From Flavobacterium sediminilitoris (GTDB lineage: Bacteria; Bacteroidota; Bacteroidia; Flavobacteriales; Flavobacteriaceae): 64,000 bases of DNA. Below are positions 7,930 through 18,667 of the stretch, one piece after another (within the stretch, counting starts at the first letter, position 1; every line of letters begins with the position of its first letter). A model generated the notes under the pieces. It was not told the DNA's origin. It saw only the letters and a program-made list of their open reading frames with translations, and searched no databases. Location: contig NZ_CP090145.1 of NCBI RefSeq assembly GCF_023008245.1, positions 930,001 through 994,000 on the forward strand, written 5' to 3'. The position numbers and the translations under genes are program-made.

Positions 7930-10900
7930 TTGAAAAAAGCGGCTTTTACCCTATATGATGCTTCTGCTGGGTCTGGAAAAACATATACATTGACTAAAGA
8001 ATATTTAAAAATATTATTTTTAGCCAATTCGGACGATGCTTATAAAAGGATTTTGGCAATTACTTTTACAAATAAAGCAGTGGAAGAAATGAAATCGCGT
8101 ATTGTGGATAGTTTATATGAGTTCTCTAAAATTGATACATCAGAAAAAGCATTAGGCATATTAAAAGATATTAGTTTAGAAACAGGTTTAACCATTGGTA
8201 CACTAAAAGATAAATCAAAAGCAATTATCAAAAATATAATTCATAATTATGCAGCTTTCGGCATCTCTACAATTGATAAATTCACTCATAAAGTAATTCG
8301 TTCTTTTGCTCAGGATTTAAATTTACCTCCAAATTTTGAAGTCACTTTAGATACGGATTCAATTCTTCAAGAAGCTGTAGATGTTGTTATTTCAAAAGTA
8401 GGAGAAGATGAATATTTAACCCAATTATTAATTGATTTTACAAGAGATAAAACAGATGAAGATAAAAATTGGGATATTTCAAAAGAGTTGATAGAAATAT
8501 CTAAACTTCTTATTAATGAAAATGATGCGAATGAAATTAACGAATTTCAAGAAAAATCTTTTGAAGACTTCTCAAATATTAAAAAAATATTAAAAAATAA
8601 AATAGCTTTTTTTAATCAAGAGAATAATAATATTTCATTAAAATGTGAGAAAATTTTACATGAAAATGGAGTAGATTTGAACTCTTTTTCAAGAAAAACA
8701 TTTCCTAATCATATTGAAAAAATAGGTCAGAATACACTTTCTATAAAAGATAATTACAAATATCAGTATTTTGATGACATTGCGATAAACAAAACTGCAA
8801 AAGATAGAGATCTTATTGAAAGTCTATCGGGAGAATTATTAGTATTATTGAAACAAGCTTATTATAATATTTCTAAAATAGCATTTTACGAAGCTTTTTT
8901 ACAAAATATTAACCCACTTTCACTTTTAAATACCATTAATTTAGAGTTCAAGAAAATTCAAGAAGAGCAAAATATTTTATCAATATCAGATTTTAATAAA
9001 ATTATTTTCAATGAAATTCAAAATCAACCAGCTCCTTTTATCTATGAACGATTAGGGGAAAAATATCGTCATTTTTTTATAGATGAATTTCAAGATACTT
9101 CCATAATGCAGTGGCAAAATCTTATTCCTCTTATCGATAATGCATTGTCAAGTGAAGATAATGGAATTAGAGGAAGTTTAATGCTTGTTGGTGATCCAAA
9201 ACAGTCGATATATAGATGGAGAGGAGGAAAAGCAGAACAATTCATCGTTTTAAGCAAACCAGAAATTAATCCTTTTTCAAATAAAGAAAAAGAAACAATA
9301 CGATTAGACACAAATTATAGAAGTTTTGAGCAAGTAATTCAATTTAATAACACATTTTTCTCCTTTTTGTCAAGCAAATTTGAAAATGAAGATTACAAAG
9401 AGCTTTATTTAGAAAATAGTTACCAGAAAGCAAATGATAAAAAAGGTGGTTATGTTAATATATCCTTTATTGATGCTTCTGAAGAAGATTCAATTTCTGA
9501 AATTGATGATAAAGAATACTCGTTAAAGGTAATATTATACTTAGAAACAACATTAAAAACCATTCAAAAAGTGTTAGAAGATGGTTTTTCTTATAGAGAT
9601 ATTGTTCTGTTAACGAGACGAAAGTTAGATGGTGTATATTTAGCTAATTTCCTTACAGAGAAAAATATTCCTATCTTATCATCAGAGACATTACTAATAC
9701 AAAATGCAACTGAAGTAAAATTAATTATTGATGTATTACGCTATTTAAAAAACAATAAAGATCAGGAAGCAAAAGCTAGAATGTTGTATTTTATAGGAAA
9801 ATACAATCAAAATAAAATTGAAATACACGATTTTATAATTCAAGCAAAAGACCTGTCAGAACTAGAGTTAGAATATTATTTAAATAATGTTCAAATACAA
9901 ATATCATTTAAAGATTGTAGAAAAAAATCATTATATGAAGCAGTAGAAATAATTGTTTCAACATTTATAAAAGAAAAAACAAACACATCTTATGTTCAAT
10001 ATTTTCTAGATTTAGTTTTAGAAAGAGATAATAAAACACAATCTGGAATTGCTGATTTTCTAGATTATTGGGATAAAACAGGCTATAAAAAAAGTATTCC
10101 ATCACCAGAAGGAAATAATGCTGTTAGGATTATGACAATTCACAAATCAAAAGGCTTAGAATTTCCAATTGTAATTTATCCATTTGCCGAAGAAAATTTT
10201 TCTGCAAATAATAGAAATAAACTTTGGATAGATTTTGATGATGATGAAAAAATCGACTTTCCAAAAGCATTAGTTAATCAAAAGAAAGATGTTACTAACT
10301 ATGGAGAGAATGCTAAAAATATTTATGAAGAAAAAAGTCAAGAAGAAATACTAGACATTATAAATGTTTTGTATGTTGCGCTAACTAGAGCGGAAGAACA
10401 ATTATATATTATATCAAATCATTTAATTACAAAAGCAGGATTGCCAAATAATCTCTCTTCTTATTTTATAGAATTCCTACAGATTAATGGTAAGTATGAA
10501 GAAGGAAAGCTAGAATACGAATTTGGAGAATCGAATAGAAAATCAAAAGAAAATTATTTTAAAGAAAATCAAAAATCAATAGAACTTGTTTCGGAAAGAT
10601 TACAAACTAAAAAAATTAAAATTGCTCAACGAGAATCTTTAATGTGGAATACGGAGCAACAAAAAGCAATTGAATTTGGAAATCTTTTACATGAAATTTT
10701 AGCATTTATAAAAACAAAAGAAGATGTTGAATCGGCAATAGATGTTGCTTTAGAAAATGGATTAATTACTATTTCTCAAAAAGATTATATAAAAGAAGTT
10801 ATAGAAGAAATTGTAACACGTGATGAATTAGTTGATTTTTTTGATGGAGAAGGAATTGTTTACAATGAACAAACTATAATTAAAAAAGGATTTGGAAACA

Positions 10901-11088
10901 CAAAACCAGATAAAGTTGTAATTAAACAACAAAATGCTTTTTTATTAGATTATAAAACAGGAGAAACTATAGATAAATATAAAATTCAACTTAATGATTA
11001 TGCTCATGTAATTGAAGAAATGGGTTTTAAAATTGTAAAAAAAGCATTAGTTTACATTGGAGAAAAAATAGAAATAGTATTTTTGTAA
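7930..11088 (+). CDS. AddA-like UvrD-type helicase with PD-(D/E)XK nuclease
   Basis: 1052-residue ATP-dependent DNA end-processing subunit, the AddA/RecB-like partner of the protein encoded at 13889. The start is TTG at 7930; it places the Walker A motif (YDASAGSGKTYTLTKEY) at residues 9-17 as expected. Further UvrD helicase motifs follow: FFIDEFQDTS (motif II), LVGDPKQSIYRWRGG (III), TNYRS (IV), VRIMTIHKSKGLEFP (V) and VLYVALTRAEEQL (VI). The C-terminal nuclease shows EFGNLLHEIL and LLDYKTGE. The pair repairs double-strand breaks by resection before RecA loading. In this genome the two subunits are separated by kbl and ompA, while in many bacteria they are adjacent. Confidence 0.9.
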   Translation: MKKAAFTLYDASAGSGKTYTLTKEYLKILFLANSDDAYKRILAITFTNKAVEEMKSRIVDSLYEFSKIDTSEKALGILKDISLETGLTIGTLKDKSKAIIKNIIHNYAAFGISTIDKFTHKVIRSFAQDLNLPPNFEVTLDTDSILQEAVDVVISKVGEDEYLTQLLIDFTRDKTDEDKNWDISKELIEISKLLINENDANEINEFQEKSFEDFSNIKKILKNKIAFFNQENNNISLKCEKILHENGVDLNSFSRKTFPNHIEKIGQNTLSIKDNYKYQYFDDIAINKTAKDRDLIESLSGELLVLLKQAYYNISKIAFYEAFLQNINPLSLLNTINLEFKKIQEEQNILSISDFNKIIFNEIQNQPAPFIYERLGEKYRHFFIDEFQDTSIMQWQNLIPLIDNALSSEDNGIRGSLMLVGDPKQSIYRWRGGKAEQFIVLSKPEINPFSNKEKETIRLDTNYRSFEQVIQFNNTFFSFLSSKFENEDYKELYLENSYQKANDKKGGYVNISFIDASEEDSISEIDDKEYSLKVILYLETTLKTIQKVLEDGFSYRDIVLLTRRKLDGVYLANFLTEKNIPILSSETLLIQNATEVKLIIDVLRYLKNNKDQEAKARMLYFIGKYNQNKIEIHDFIIQAKDLSELELEYYLNNVQIQISFKDCRKKSLYEAVEIIVSTFIKEKTNTSYVQYFLDLVLERDNKTQSGIADFLDYWDKTGYKKSIPSPEGNNAVRIMTIHKSKGLEFPIVIYPFAEENFSANNRNKLWIDFDDDEKIDFPKALVNQKKDVTNYGENAKNIYEEKSQEEILDIINVLYVALTRAEEQLYIISNHLITKAGLPNNLSSYFIEFLQINGKYEEGKLEYEFGESNRKSKENYFKENQKSIELVSERLQTKKIKIAQRESLMWNTEQQKAIEFGNLLHEILAFIKTKEDVESAIDVALENGLITISQKDYIKEVIEEIVTRDELVDFFDGEGIVYNEQTIIKKGFGNTKPDKVVIKQQNAFLLDYKTGETIDKYKIQLNDYAHVIEEMGFKIVKKALVYIGEKIEIVFL
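11057..11085 (+). promoter_or_regulatory. Promoter of kbl inside the preceding gene
   Basis: TATTTTTG (11078-11085) matches the -7 consensus and has TTG at 11057-11059, an 18-base spacer. The ATG of kbl is 35 bases downstream. Confidence 0.5.
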
Positions 11089-11119
11089 GCAAAATAATAA
11101 AACAATATAAATAATTATA

Positions 11120-12316
11120 ATGTACGGTAAAATTAAACAACACTTACAAGATGAATTAAACACTATTCAAGAGAATGGATTGTTTAAGAAAGAACGAATT
11201 ATAACGTCTCCACAAGGAGCAGAAATAAAAATTTCTACAGGAGAAACTGTTCTGAATTTTTGTGCTAATAATTATTTAGGGCTATCCTCACATCCTGAAG
11301 TTGTACAAGCTGCAAAAGACGCTTTAGATTCGCATGGTTTTGGAATGTCGTCAGTACGTTTTATTTGTGGAACACAAGATATTCATAAAGAATTAGAACA
11401 AAAAATAGCTGATTTTTACGGAACAGAAGATACTATTCTTTATGCAGCAGCTTTTGATGCAAATGGAGGTGTATTTGAGCCATTACTTGGAGATCAAGAT
11501 TGTATTATTTCAGATAGTTTAAATCATGCATCCATCATTGATGGAGTTCGCTTGTGTAAAGCAGCACGTTATCGATATGAAAATAATAACATGCAAGATT
11601 TAGAAGCACAACTAATAAAAGCTACAGAAGCAGGACATCGTTTTAAATTAATTGTTACTGACGGAGTGTTTTCAATGGATGGATTAGTAGCTCCACTAGA
11701 TAAAATATGTGATTTAGCAGATAAATATGATGCAATGGTAATGGTAGATGAATGTCATGCCGCAGGATTTATTGGTGCAACAGGAAAAGGAACTCTTGAA
11801 GCGAAGGGTGTTATGGGAAGAGTTGATATCATCACAGGGACGCTCGGCAAAGCATTAGGAGGTGCAATGGGTGGTTATACTACAGCGAAAAAAGAGATTA
11901 TCGAAATATTAAGACAACGTTCACGACCTTATTTGTTTTCAAATTCATTAGCGCCATCAATCGTAGGTGCTTCATTAAAAGTTTTTGAATTATTAGACAA
12001 GGATACTTCATTACGTGATAAATTAGAGTGGAATACAAACTATTTTAAAGACGGAATGAAAAAAGCAGGTTTTGATATTATAGATGGAGACTCTGCAATT
12101 GTACCTGTTATGCTTTATGATGCTAAATTGTCACAAACAATGGCTGAAGAATTGCTAAAAAAGAGAATTTATGTAATTGGCTTTTTCTTCCCAGTAGTAC
12201 CAAAAGAAAAAGCAAGAATTAGAGTCCAGTTGTCTGCTGCTCATAGTAAAGAACATCTTGATATTGCTATAAAAGCTTTTACAGAAGTTGGGAAATCATT
12301 GAAAATTATTAATTAG
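11120..12316 (+). CDS. kbl: Glycine C-acetyltransferase (2-amino-3-ketobutyrate CoA ligase)
   Basis: PLP enzyme of the alpha-oxoamine synthase family that converts 2-amino-3-oxobutanoate and CoA to glycine and acetyl-CoA in threonine breakdown. The PLP lysine lies in [16 protein letters not shown], and [13 protein letters not shown] gives the Asp and His that hold the cofactor. The N-terminus includes [16 protein letters not shown], typical of KBL. At 398 residues it has the normal length. No threonine dehydrogenase gene is beside it. It is cytosolic, with its own promoter in the end of the upstream gene. Confidence 0.93.
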   Translation: MYGKIKQHLQDELNTIQENGLFKKERIITSPQGAEIKISTGETVLNFCANNYLGLSSHPEVVQAAKDALDSHGFGMSSVRFICGTQDIHKELEQKIADFYGTEDTILYAAAFDANGGVFEPLLGDQDCIISDSLNHASIIDGVRLCKAARYRYENNNMQDLEAQLIKATEAGHRFKLIVTDGVFSMDGLVAPLDKICDLADKYDAMVMVDECHAAGFIGATGKGTLEAKGVMGRVDIITGTLGKALGGAMGGYTTAKKEIIEILRQRSRPYLFSNSLAPSIVGASLKVFELLDKDTSLRDKLEWNTNYFKDGMKKAGFDIIDGDSAIVPVMLYDAKLSQTMAEELLKKRIYVIGFFFPVVPKEKARIRVQLSAAHSKEHLDIAIKAFTEVGKSLKIIN

Positions 12317-12351
12317 AATAAAAATAGGCTCTACTTTTTTTAACAAAACTT

Positions 12352-12380
12352 TTTGTATTTAAAAAAAAATAGTATTTTTG
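12352..12380 (+). promoter_or_regulatory. Promoter of the OmpA-like gene
   Basis: A -33 TTTG (12352-12355) and a -7 TATTTTTG (12373-12380) with a 17-base spacer form a full Bacteroidota promoter, consistent with a highly expressed porin-like protein. Confidence 0.7.
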
Positions 12381-12417
12381 TTCCAATTATAACGCATTGT
12401 AATTTAAAAAATAAAGT

Positions 12418-13821
12418 ATGAAACATCTAAACAAATTATTTGCTGCTGGTTTATTGTTTGCTGGTTTAACATCGCAAGCACAAAACGGTGACAATCCATG
12501 GGCAGTGTCCTTTGGAGCAAATGCGGTAGATACCAAGGTAAGTGCCGACGGTAATTCTAGCCCACAATTTATCCAATTACTTAACGCTAGAGACAATTGG
12601 AACATTTTACCATCAGTATCTTATTTAAACGTATCTAGATATGTAGGAGATGGTTTTTCTGTTGGTTTAACAGGATCTGTTAACAAAATCGACAAATGGT
12701 TAGAAAGAGTTCCTGGAACTGATAATACTGACGCTATATTAAATCCTGGAGATTTATCTTATTATGCAGTTGATGCGGTTATAAAGTATAGCTTTCAAGA
12801 TTTAATCAAATCTACTTGGTTAGATCCTTCTATTAATGTAGGTGGTGGTTATAATTTCTTTGGAGATGCTTCTGCTGGTACAGTAAATGGAGGTTTAGGA
12901 TTAACATTTTGGGTTACAGAAGGAATAGGTATTCAATTACAGTCTACTTATAAGCACTCATTTGATGAAAATAGAGTTGCTGATGCTGATGTTCCAACTC
13001 ATATCCAACACTTTGCTGGTCTTACTTTCAGATTTGGAGGAAAAGATACAGATGGTGACGGAGTTTATGACAAAGATGATGCTTGTATTAATGAGCCAGG
13101 TCTTAAAGAATTTAACGGATGTCCTGATACAGATAAAGATGGTATCGCTGATAAAGATGATGCATGTCCTGAAGTAGCTGGTACTCCTGAGCACAATGGA
13201 TGTCCTGATACTGACGGTGATGGAATCATTGATAATGAAGATGCATGTCCTGAAGTAGCTGGTACTAAAATCATGAATGGTTGTCCAGATGCTGACGGTG
13301 ACGGTGTAGCTGATAAAGATGACAAATGTCCTACAGTTAAAGGAGCTAAAGATAACGGTGGTTGTCCATGGCCTGATACTGACGGAGATGGTGTATTAGA
13401 TAAAGATGACAAATGTCCTACAGTAGTTGGTACAGTTGCAAATAACGGTTGTCCTGAGGTTTCTGATGAAGCTATCAAAAAATTAAATGATTATGCAAAA
13501 ACAATTTTATTTAATTCAGGAAAATCATCTTTCCAACAACAAACTTACCCAGTTTTACAAGCAATTACTGCTATCTTAAAAGAGTATCCTTCTTCTAAAT
13601 TTAGTATTGAAGGTCATACAGATAGCCAAGGTTCAGATTCTTTAAATCAAAAATTATCTGAAGATAGAGCTGGTGCAGTTAAAACTTATTTAATTGAAAA
13701 CGGTATCGATGCTTCTAGATTAACTTCTGCAGGTTACGGAGAAACTATGCCAATTGATTCAAACAAAACTGCAAAAGGTAGAGCTAACAACAGAAGAGTT
13801 GAAGTGAAATTAAAAAAATAA
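12418..13821 (+). CDS. OmpA-family outer membrane protein with TSP3 repeats
   Basis: 467-residue outer membrane protein. A signal peptide ([22 protein letters not shown]) leads into an eight-strand type beta-barrel region (about 23-205, ending in [11 protein letters not shown]). Next come at least five calcium-binding thrombospondin type-3 repeats of the form DTDGDGVxDKDDxCP (about 210-340). The C-terminal OmpA peptidoglycan-binding domain has [33 protein letters not shown] and RANNRRVEV. It anchors the outer membrane to peptidoglycan. It has a strong promoter and its own terminator; codon use looks optimised compared with its neighbours. Confidence 0.92.
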   Translation: MKHLNKLFAAGLLFAGLTSQAQNGDNPWAVSFGANAVDTKVSADGNSSPQFIQLLNARDNWNILPSVSYLNVSRYVGDGFSVGLTGSVNKIDKWLERVPGTDNTDAILNPGDLSYYAVDAVIKYSFQDLIKSTWLDPSINVGGGYNFFGDASAGTVNGGLGLTFWVTEGIGIQLQSTYKHSFDENRVADADVPTHIQHFAGLTFRFGGKDTDGDGVYDKDDACINEPGLKEFNGCPDTDKDGIADKDDACPEVAGTPEHNGCPDTDGDGIIDNEDACPEVAGTKIMNGCPDADGDGVADKDDKCPTVKGAKDNGGCPWPDTDGDGVLDKDDKCPTVVGTVANNGCPEVSDEAIKKLNDYAKTILFNSGKSSFQQQTYPVLQAITAILKEYPSSKFSIEGHTDSQGSDSLNQKLSEDRAGAVKTYLIENGIDASRLTSAGYGETMPIDSNKTAKGRANNRRVEVKLKK

Positions 13822-13846
13822 TTTTCCTTAACTTATAATATTATTA

Positions 13847-13877
13847 AAACGCTTCGATTTATCGGAGCGTTTTTTTT
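13847..13877 (+). terminator. Terminator after the OmpA-like gene
   Basis: AAACGCTTCG and CGGAGCGTTT pair around ATTTAT and are followed by a run of T, a classic intrinsic terminator that ends only 12 bases before the next start codon. Confidence 0.85.
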
Positions 13878-13888
13878 ATTTTTATGCA

Positions 13889-16681
13889 ATGGAAAATGAA
13901 TCTTTTTTAGACAAACTCTCAAAAGAAATTATCAAAAAGTATAATGATAATTTACAAAGCGTAATTATTGTATTACCAAACAAAAGGGCTAAAGTTTTTC
14001 TATTAGATAGCTTAAATAAATATACATCAAAGACTATTTTTGCGCCTCAAATAACGAGTATTGAAGATTTAATTCAAGACATATCAGACATTAGGACTAT
14101 AGACTCTATTGCGTTGCTTTTTGAGTTTTATGAGGTTTATTACGAAATTACTAAAAAAGAGAACTTGCAATCTTTTGATGTTTTTTCAAATTGGGCAAAA
14201 ACACTACTTCAAGATTTTAATGAAATTGACAGATACCTTTTAGATCCTAATTATGTTTTCTCTTATTTAAAAGACATTGAAGCATTGAAAAGATGGGATT
14301 TAGAAGCATCTGATACAACATCATTAATTGACAATCATTTAGAGTTTTGGAAGAAAATTCCAGAATATTATAATTCACTATATAAATCTTTAAAAAACAA
14401 TAAGATTGGATATCAAGGATTGATATATAGAGAAGCTGTAGAAAATTTAATACCATACTCGAATAGTTTAAGTTTAGAAGATAAAAAGCTTGTTTTTGCT
14501 GGATTTAATGCTTTAAATCAAGCAGAAGAAAAAATAATTCTACATCTTCTATCTAGTGATCAAGCTAAAATATATTGGGATATAGATGGTTTTTTCATTA
14601 GTAATTCTTATCATGATGCGGGTTTATTTATAAGAAGATTTAAAAAACAATGGAAGAATTATTCTACCCAACCTTTTGAGTGGATTTCTGAGGATTTTCA
14701 GCAAGAGAAAAATATTGATATAATTGGAACACCTAAAACTATTGGACAAGCAAAAATTGCAGGTAAAATTATTGAAGATCTAGAAGCCAATCAGAAAGAT
14801 GGAAGCAAAACAGCAATTGTGTTAGGAGATGAAAATTTATTGATCCCTGTTCTATATGCTTTGCCAAATTCTGTAGAAGCATTAAATATTACAATGGGTT
14901 ATTCTGGAAAAAATAATCCTGCGCAATTATTAGTAAATAAGCTTTTCAAATTACATTCAAACGCCATAAAGAGAAAATCTTCAAATTATACTTTTTATTA
15001 CAAAGAAGTTTTAGATATTTTAAATCATCCTCTAGTAGAGCCCTATTTAGGAGTTAATGAAGTTATTCAAACCATTCATAATAACAATTTTACTTTTTTC
15101 TCTTTTGACACCTTATTTCGATTAAGACAGGAGAAATATCCTGATGTAGAAAATGAATATTTCGATTTATTATTTTCAAAGTGGGATGTGAGTACTATTG
15201 AAATTCTCAATAGAATTGGATCTATATTGCTTAAAATAAAAACTTTTTTAAATAATGATAGTGAAGAAGAAAAGGTGGTGAAAGCATTTGTCTATGCTAC
15301 TTATAAAGTGATTAATAAACTAATAAATTATTGCGAAACATACCAAAGGATTGACACTATAGATTCACTTTATGAAATGTATAAGCAAGTTATAGATCTT
15401 GCAGAAGTTTCTTTTGAAGGAGAGCCACTTACAGGTTTACAAATTATGGGTGTTTTAGAAAGTAGAGTATTAGATTTTGATAATGTAATTATTACTTCTG
15501 TTAATGAGGGAAAATTTCCATCAGGTAAATCACAAAACTCCTTTATTCCTTATGATGTTAAGAAGGAATTAGGATTGCCTACATACAAAGAAAAGGATGC
15601 TATTTATAGCTATCATTTCTATCATTTATTACATAGAGCTCAAAATATTTATTTATTGTATAACACAGACAATGAAGGAATTGATGCAGGTGAAAAAAGT
15701 AGATTTATTACACAATTAGAGATTGAAAAGCAGCCTAAGCATAATATTACGCATAAAATATATAATGCCGTTTTACCAGAAAAAGCATATAGCATCATGA
15801 GAATTCCAAAATCTGATAAAATGATGGAAAGACTCGCTGAAATTGCAACAGTTAAAGGATTCTCACCATCATCATTAACTACATACATTAGAAATCCTAT
15901 TCAGTTTTATTTTCAAAGAGTGCTTAGAATAAATGAAATGGATGAAGTTGAGGAAAACATTGCAATTAATACATTAGGAACAATTATTCATGAAACTTTA
16001 GAGGTTCTATACAAGTCTTATATTGATAAATTCTTAACTGTTCAGGATATTGATGAAATGATCTCAAAAATTGATAATACAACATTAGATCAATTTAAAA
16101 TTGTTTACAAAGAAGGAGAAATTAAAAAAGGGAAAAATTTATTAGCTTTTGAAGTTGCAAAAAGGAATATTTTCAATTTTCTCCAACTTGAAAAGAAATT
16201 AATAGAAGAAGGTGATACAGTTAAAATTCTTTCTCTTGAAGAACGATTAGAAGTAGTTATCCAAGATGGAAAACTATCATATCCTGTTAAAATTTCAGGA
16301 AATGTAGATAGAATTGAAATAAGAAATAATACTATTAGAATTATTGACTACAAAACAGGTAAGGTAGAAGCCAATACGCTGAAAATAAACGAATTTGATG
16401 GTTTAACAAATGATATTAAAAATGAAAAGATAATTCAATTATTGTGTTATGCTTTAATGTTCAGAGAAAAACACGAATATAAAGATTATCCCGTTGAAGC
16501 TGGAATTATTTCATTTAAGAACATGAAAGCAGGGTTTATGTCTTTTGGATTAGGAAAAGGACGTGGAGTTGTTTCTCAAACATTAATTACCGATGAGATT
16601 TTGGAAGCATTTAAATCTGAAATGATAGTATTAATTAATGAGATTTTGAATGCTAATGTAGATTTCAAAGAAATATTGTAA
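13889..16681 (+). CDS. AddB-like PD-(D/E)XK nuclease subunit
   Basis: 930-residue partner of the AddA-like protein at 7930. The N-terminal part is a degenerate helicase region (VIIVLPNKRAKVFLLDSL near the start replaces an intact Walker A; ITSVNEGKFPSG marks a later motif). The C-terminal nuclease (about 650-930) carries FSPSSLTTYIRNPIQFYFQ, LGTIIHETLE and RIIDYKTGKVE, including the PD-(D/E)XK Asp and Lys. No iron-sulfur cysteine set typical of Firmicutes AddB is evident. It would form the heterodimer that processes DNA ends. Start ATG follows directly after the ompA terminator; no TAnnTTTG promoter was found. Confidence 0.85.
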   Translation: MENESFLDKLSKEIIKKYNDNLQSVIIVLPNKRAKVFLLDSLNKYTSKTIFAPQITSIEDLIQDISDIRTIDSIALLFEFYEVYYEITKKENLQSFDVFSNWAKTLLQDFNEIDRYLLDPNYVFSYLKDIEALKRWDLEASDTTSLIDNHLEFWKKIPEYYNSLYKSLKNNKIGYQGLIYREAVENLIPYSNSLSLEDKKLVFAGFNALNQAEEKIILHLLSSDQAKIYWDIDGFFISNSYHDAGLFIRRFKKQWKNYSTQPFEWISEDFQQEKNIDIIGTPKTIGQAKIAGKIIEDLEANQKDGSKTAIVLGDENLLIPVLYALPNSVEALNITMGYSGKNNPAQLLVNKLFKLHSNAIKRKSSNYTFYYKEVLDILNHPLVEPYLGVNEVIQTIHNNNFTFFSFDTLFRLRQEKYPDVENEYFDLLFSKWDVSTIEILNRIGSILLKIKTFLNNDSEEEKVVKAFVYATYKVINKLINYCETYQRIDTIDSLYEMYKQVIDLAEVSFEGEPLTGLQIMGVLESRVLDFDNVIITSVNEGKFPSGKSQNSFIPYDVKKELGLPTYKEKDAIYSYHFYHLLHRAQNIYLLYNTDNEGIDAGEKSRFITQLEIEKQPKHNITHKIYNAVLPEKAYSIMRIPKSDKMMERLAEIATVKGFSPSSLTTYIRNPIQFYFQRVLRINEMDEVEENIAINTLGTIIHETLEVLYKSYIDKFLTVQDIDEMISKIDNTTLDQFKIVYKEGEIKKGKNLLAFEVAKRNIFNFLQLEKKLIEEGDTVKILSLEERLEVVIQDGKLSYPVKISGNVDRIEIRNNTIRIIDYKTGKVEANTLKINEFDGLTNDIKNEKIIQLLCYALMFREKHEYKDYPVEAGIISFKNMKAGFMSFGLGKGRGVVSQTLITDEILEAFKSEMIVLINEILNANVDFKEIL

Positions 16682-16757
16682 TTTACTAATCTTATTTATC
16701 CTTCATATCTTATCTAACGATAAATTTATATAAGAGAACTCTAAAATAATTAATTAA

Positions 16758-17600
16758 ATGGAAAAATTACAAGAAACTTTTCAGGTTATAATTTTAAAAC
16801 TAGAGGCTAATTTACCGTCTGTTTTATTTGCTTCTATCTTTTTAATTGCTGGTTTTTTTGTTGCAAATAAGATAAAATCAATTATTAAAAGAAAAATATT
16901 GCCTACTTCAGAAAATGCTTTAACAACAATTTTTGTTTCACAATTTGTTAGCATTTCAATAAAAATATTATGTATAATTATTTTTCTTAGGATTTTAGGT
17001 TTTAGCGATTTAACATCAAATATTTTAGCTGGAGCTGGAATATTAACTTTTATTGTAGGTTTTGCTTTTAAAGATATTGGAGAAAATTTTCTTGCAGGAA
17101 TCTTATTAGCTTTTAAAAGTCCATTCAAAATTAATGATCTCATAGAAACTGAAAATATTATAGGATATGTTGTTGATTTAACTATTAGGGAAACCAGAAT
17201 AAAAACTTTAGATGGCAAAGATGTTTTTATTCCTAATGGTCAGATAATCAAGAATCCTCTTTTTAATTATACAATCGATGGATTTTTACGATATGAATTT
17301 ATAATTGGTTTAGATTATGAAAGCAATATAAAAAAAGCAATCAATTTAATTTTAGAAACTGTTAAAAAAATTGAAGGAGTTATTAATGAAAGTAAACAAC
17401 CAATAGTAGTTATAGATGAATTTGCAGCAAGTACGATTAACTTAAAAGTAATGTTTTGGATCGATACGTTTAAATCAACTTCAAAAACATATCATTCAGG
17501 AATAAAAACTGAAGTAATGCAGCAAGTATTACAGGAATTAATGAAAGGCGGATTTAGTTTACCCTCAGATATTGTTGAAATTAAACAGTATAAAGGATAA
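16758..17600 (+). CDS. Small-conductance mechanosensitive channel (MscS family)
   Basis: 280 residues with three N-terminal transmembrane helices (about 20-36, 64-82 and 92-112). The third is the pore helix with Gly/Ala packing (NILAGAGILTFIVGFAFKDIGENFLAGI), followed by the MscS beta domain (FKINDLIETENIIGYVVDLTIRETRIK, DGKDVFIPNGQIIKNP) and a C-terminal alpha/beta domain. It would open under membrane tension and release solutes during osmotic down-shock. Length equals E. coli MscS. It lies 77 bases after the AddB-like gene and may be cotranscribed. Confidence 0.9.
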   Translation: MEKLQETFQVIILKLEANLPSVLFASIFLIAGFFVANKIKSIIKRKILPTSENALTTIFVSQFVSISIKILCIIIFLRILGFSDLTSNILAGAGILTFIVGFAFKDIGENFLAGILLAFKSPFKINDLIETENIIGYVVDLTIRETRIKTLDGKDVFIPNGQIIKNPLFNYTIDGFLRYEFIIGLDYESNIKKAINLILETVKKIEGVINESKQPIVVIDEFAASTINLKVMFWIDTFKSTSKTYHSGIKTEVMQQVLQELMKGGFSLPSDIVEIKQYKG

Positions 17601-17611
17601 TTATCTTATAA

Positions 17612-18397
17612 TCATACCCTTTTTAAGAAATTTATAAGTACATTTTCTAACTCATCTTTATTCTCAAAATGACTCATGTGTCCATCATCAAAAGTGACTA
17701 ATTCTACATTTGTATTTTCAATTTGCGTTTTATTGTCTTCATAATTTAAAACAGGATCTTTCTTTCCCAAAATAAGGGTTTTAGGAAACAATGTTGTGTG
17801 TAAAAGTATTTCCCTATCTTTTCTTGCTTTCATTCCTTCTTGAGCAGCTATAATGCCTTGTAGAGAAGTTTTTAAGGCTTCTTTTTTAGCCCATTCAATT
17901 TCTGAAGTTAATTTCATTCTGTTTTCATCACTAAATAAATTAGCGATAGACATGCTTATAGCAGCTTTGTAATTTTGTTTTACTGCCAAAATAGCCCTTT
18001 CACGATTTGATTTTCGTTCTTTACTATCTTCCTTAGATGTAGAATTGATTAAAACTAAACCTTTTACCATTTCAGGGTATAATTCTGCAAAAGCTAAAGC
18101 AACATAACCACCCATAGAATGTCCAGCTAAAACTACTTTTCTTAATTTTAGTTCATGTACTACATGGTGTACTGCATCTGCCATATCTTCCATAGTATGT
18201 ACATAACTCAAAGAATCGGTTTTACCATGACCTAATAAATCGATACAAATTGCTCTATTTTTTTTAGATAATTCTGGAACTAAAGCATTCCACATATTAC
18301 TATTTTCTAAAAAACCATGTAATAGAATAATAGCTGTTCCTTTTCCTTGATCTGAAAAAGAAAGGGTAATGTTTTTATAATAGGTTTGGTAATTCAC
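17612..18397 (-). CDS. Alpha/beta hydrolase
   Basis: 261-residue cytosolic alpha/beta-hydrolase-fold enzyme. The oxyanion-hole segment ILLHGFLENSNMW, nucleophile elbow VVLAGHSMGGYVALAF (Ser about 96) and terminal acid and base (LGKKDPVLNYED; FDDGHMSHFENKDE) form a plausible catalytic triad. No signal peptide. The substrate cannot be predicted; esterases and MenH-like enzymes share this outline. It ends convergently with the mscS gene, with only 11 bases between, and has a TATTTTTG -7 box on the minus strand at 18422-18429. Confidence 0.85.
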   Translation of the reverse strand: MNYQTYYKNITLSFSDQGKGTAIILLHGFLENSNMWNALVPELSKKNRAICIDLLGHGKTDSLSYVHTMEDMADAVHHVVHELKLRKVVLAGHSMGGYVALAFAELYPEMVKGLVLINSTSKEDSKERKSNRERAILAVKQNYKAAISMSIANLFSDENRMKLTSEIEWAKKEALKTSLQGIIAAQEGMKARKDREILLHTTLFPKTLILGKKDPVLNYEDNKTQIENTNVELVTFDDGHMSHFENKDELENVLINFLKRV

Positions 18398-18421
18398 AAT
18401 TTTTACTTAAAAGCATTTTTG

Positions 18422-18429
18422 CAAAAATA
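18422..18429 (-). promoter_or_regulatory. -7 promoter box of the hydrolase gene
   Basis: TATTTTTG on the minus strand, 24 bases from the ATG at 18397. Confidence 0.5.
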
Positions 18430-18512
18430 GAGCTTAAAAAAATAATGGCAAGGTTGAGTTGTTAAAAAACATTTTAAAGGTTATCTGTAAAACTTTACAA
18501 CTACACTATAAA

Positions 18513-18563
18513 AAAACAAAAGCATCCTTTTTATAGAATGCATTTTATTGTTTTTATTCTTTA
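18513..18563. terminator. Degenerate cassette hairpin
   Basis: AAAACAAAAGCATCC and a partly complementary GAATGCATTTTATTGTTTT occupy the place of the terminator hairpin that precedes the other cassette repeats. The stem is imperfect, so termination activity is uncertain. Confidence 0.4.
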
Positions 18564-18564
18564 T

Positions 18565-18623
18565 GTCCACAAGCTAGGAGTTTGCGGTAGCGTTACCGAT
18601 TATTCAGAGACGCCCGCGCCAGC
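18565..18623 (+). repeat. GC-rich palindromic cassette repeat, copy 2
   Basis: Begins GTCCACAAGCTAGGAGTTTG and ends GAGACGCCCGCGCCAGCC. It is the most diverged of four copies. It lies at the junction between the chromosomal block and the IS110 remnant, so it probably marks the inner end of the minus-strand cassette array. Confidence 0.75.
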
Positions 18624-18667
18624 CTTTAGATTTGTTCTTTGAAAAATTCGTAAATTTAATAACAACC

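Noticed and set aside
13065..13478. Long minus-strand open frame rich in Ser, Pro and His
   Set aside because: It is the antisense of the Asp-Gly repeats of the OmpA-like protein; the low-complexity repeat pattern explains the open frame.
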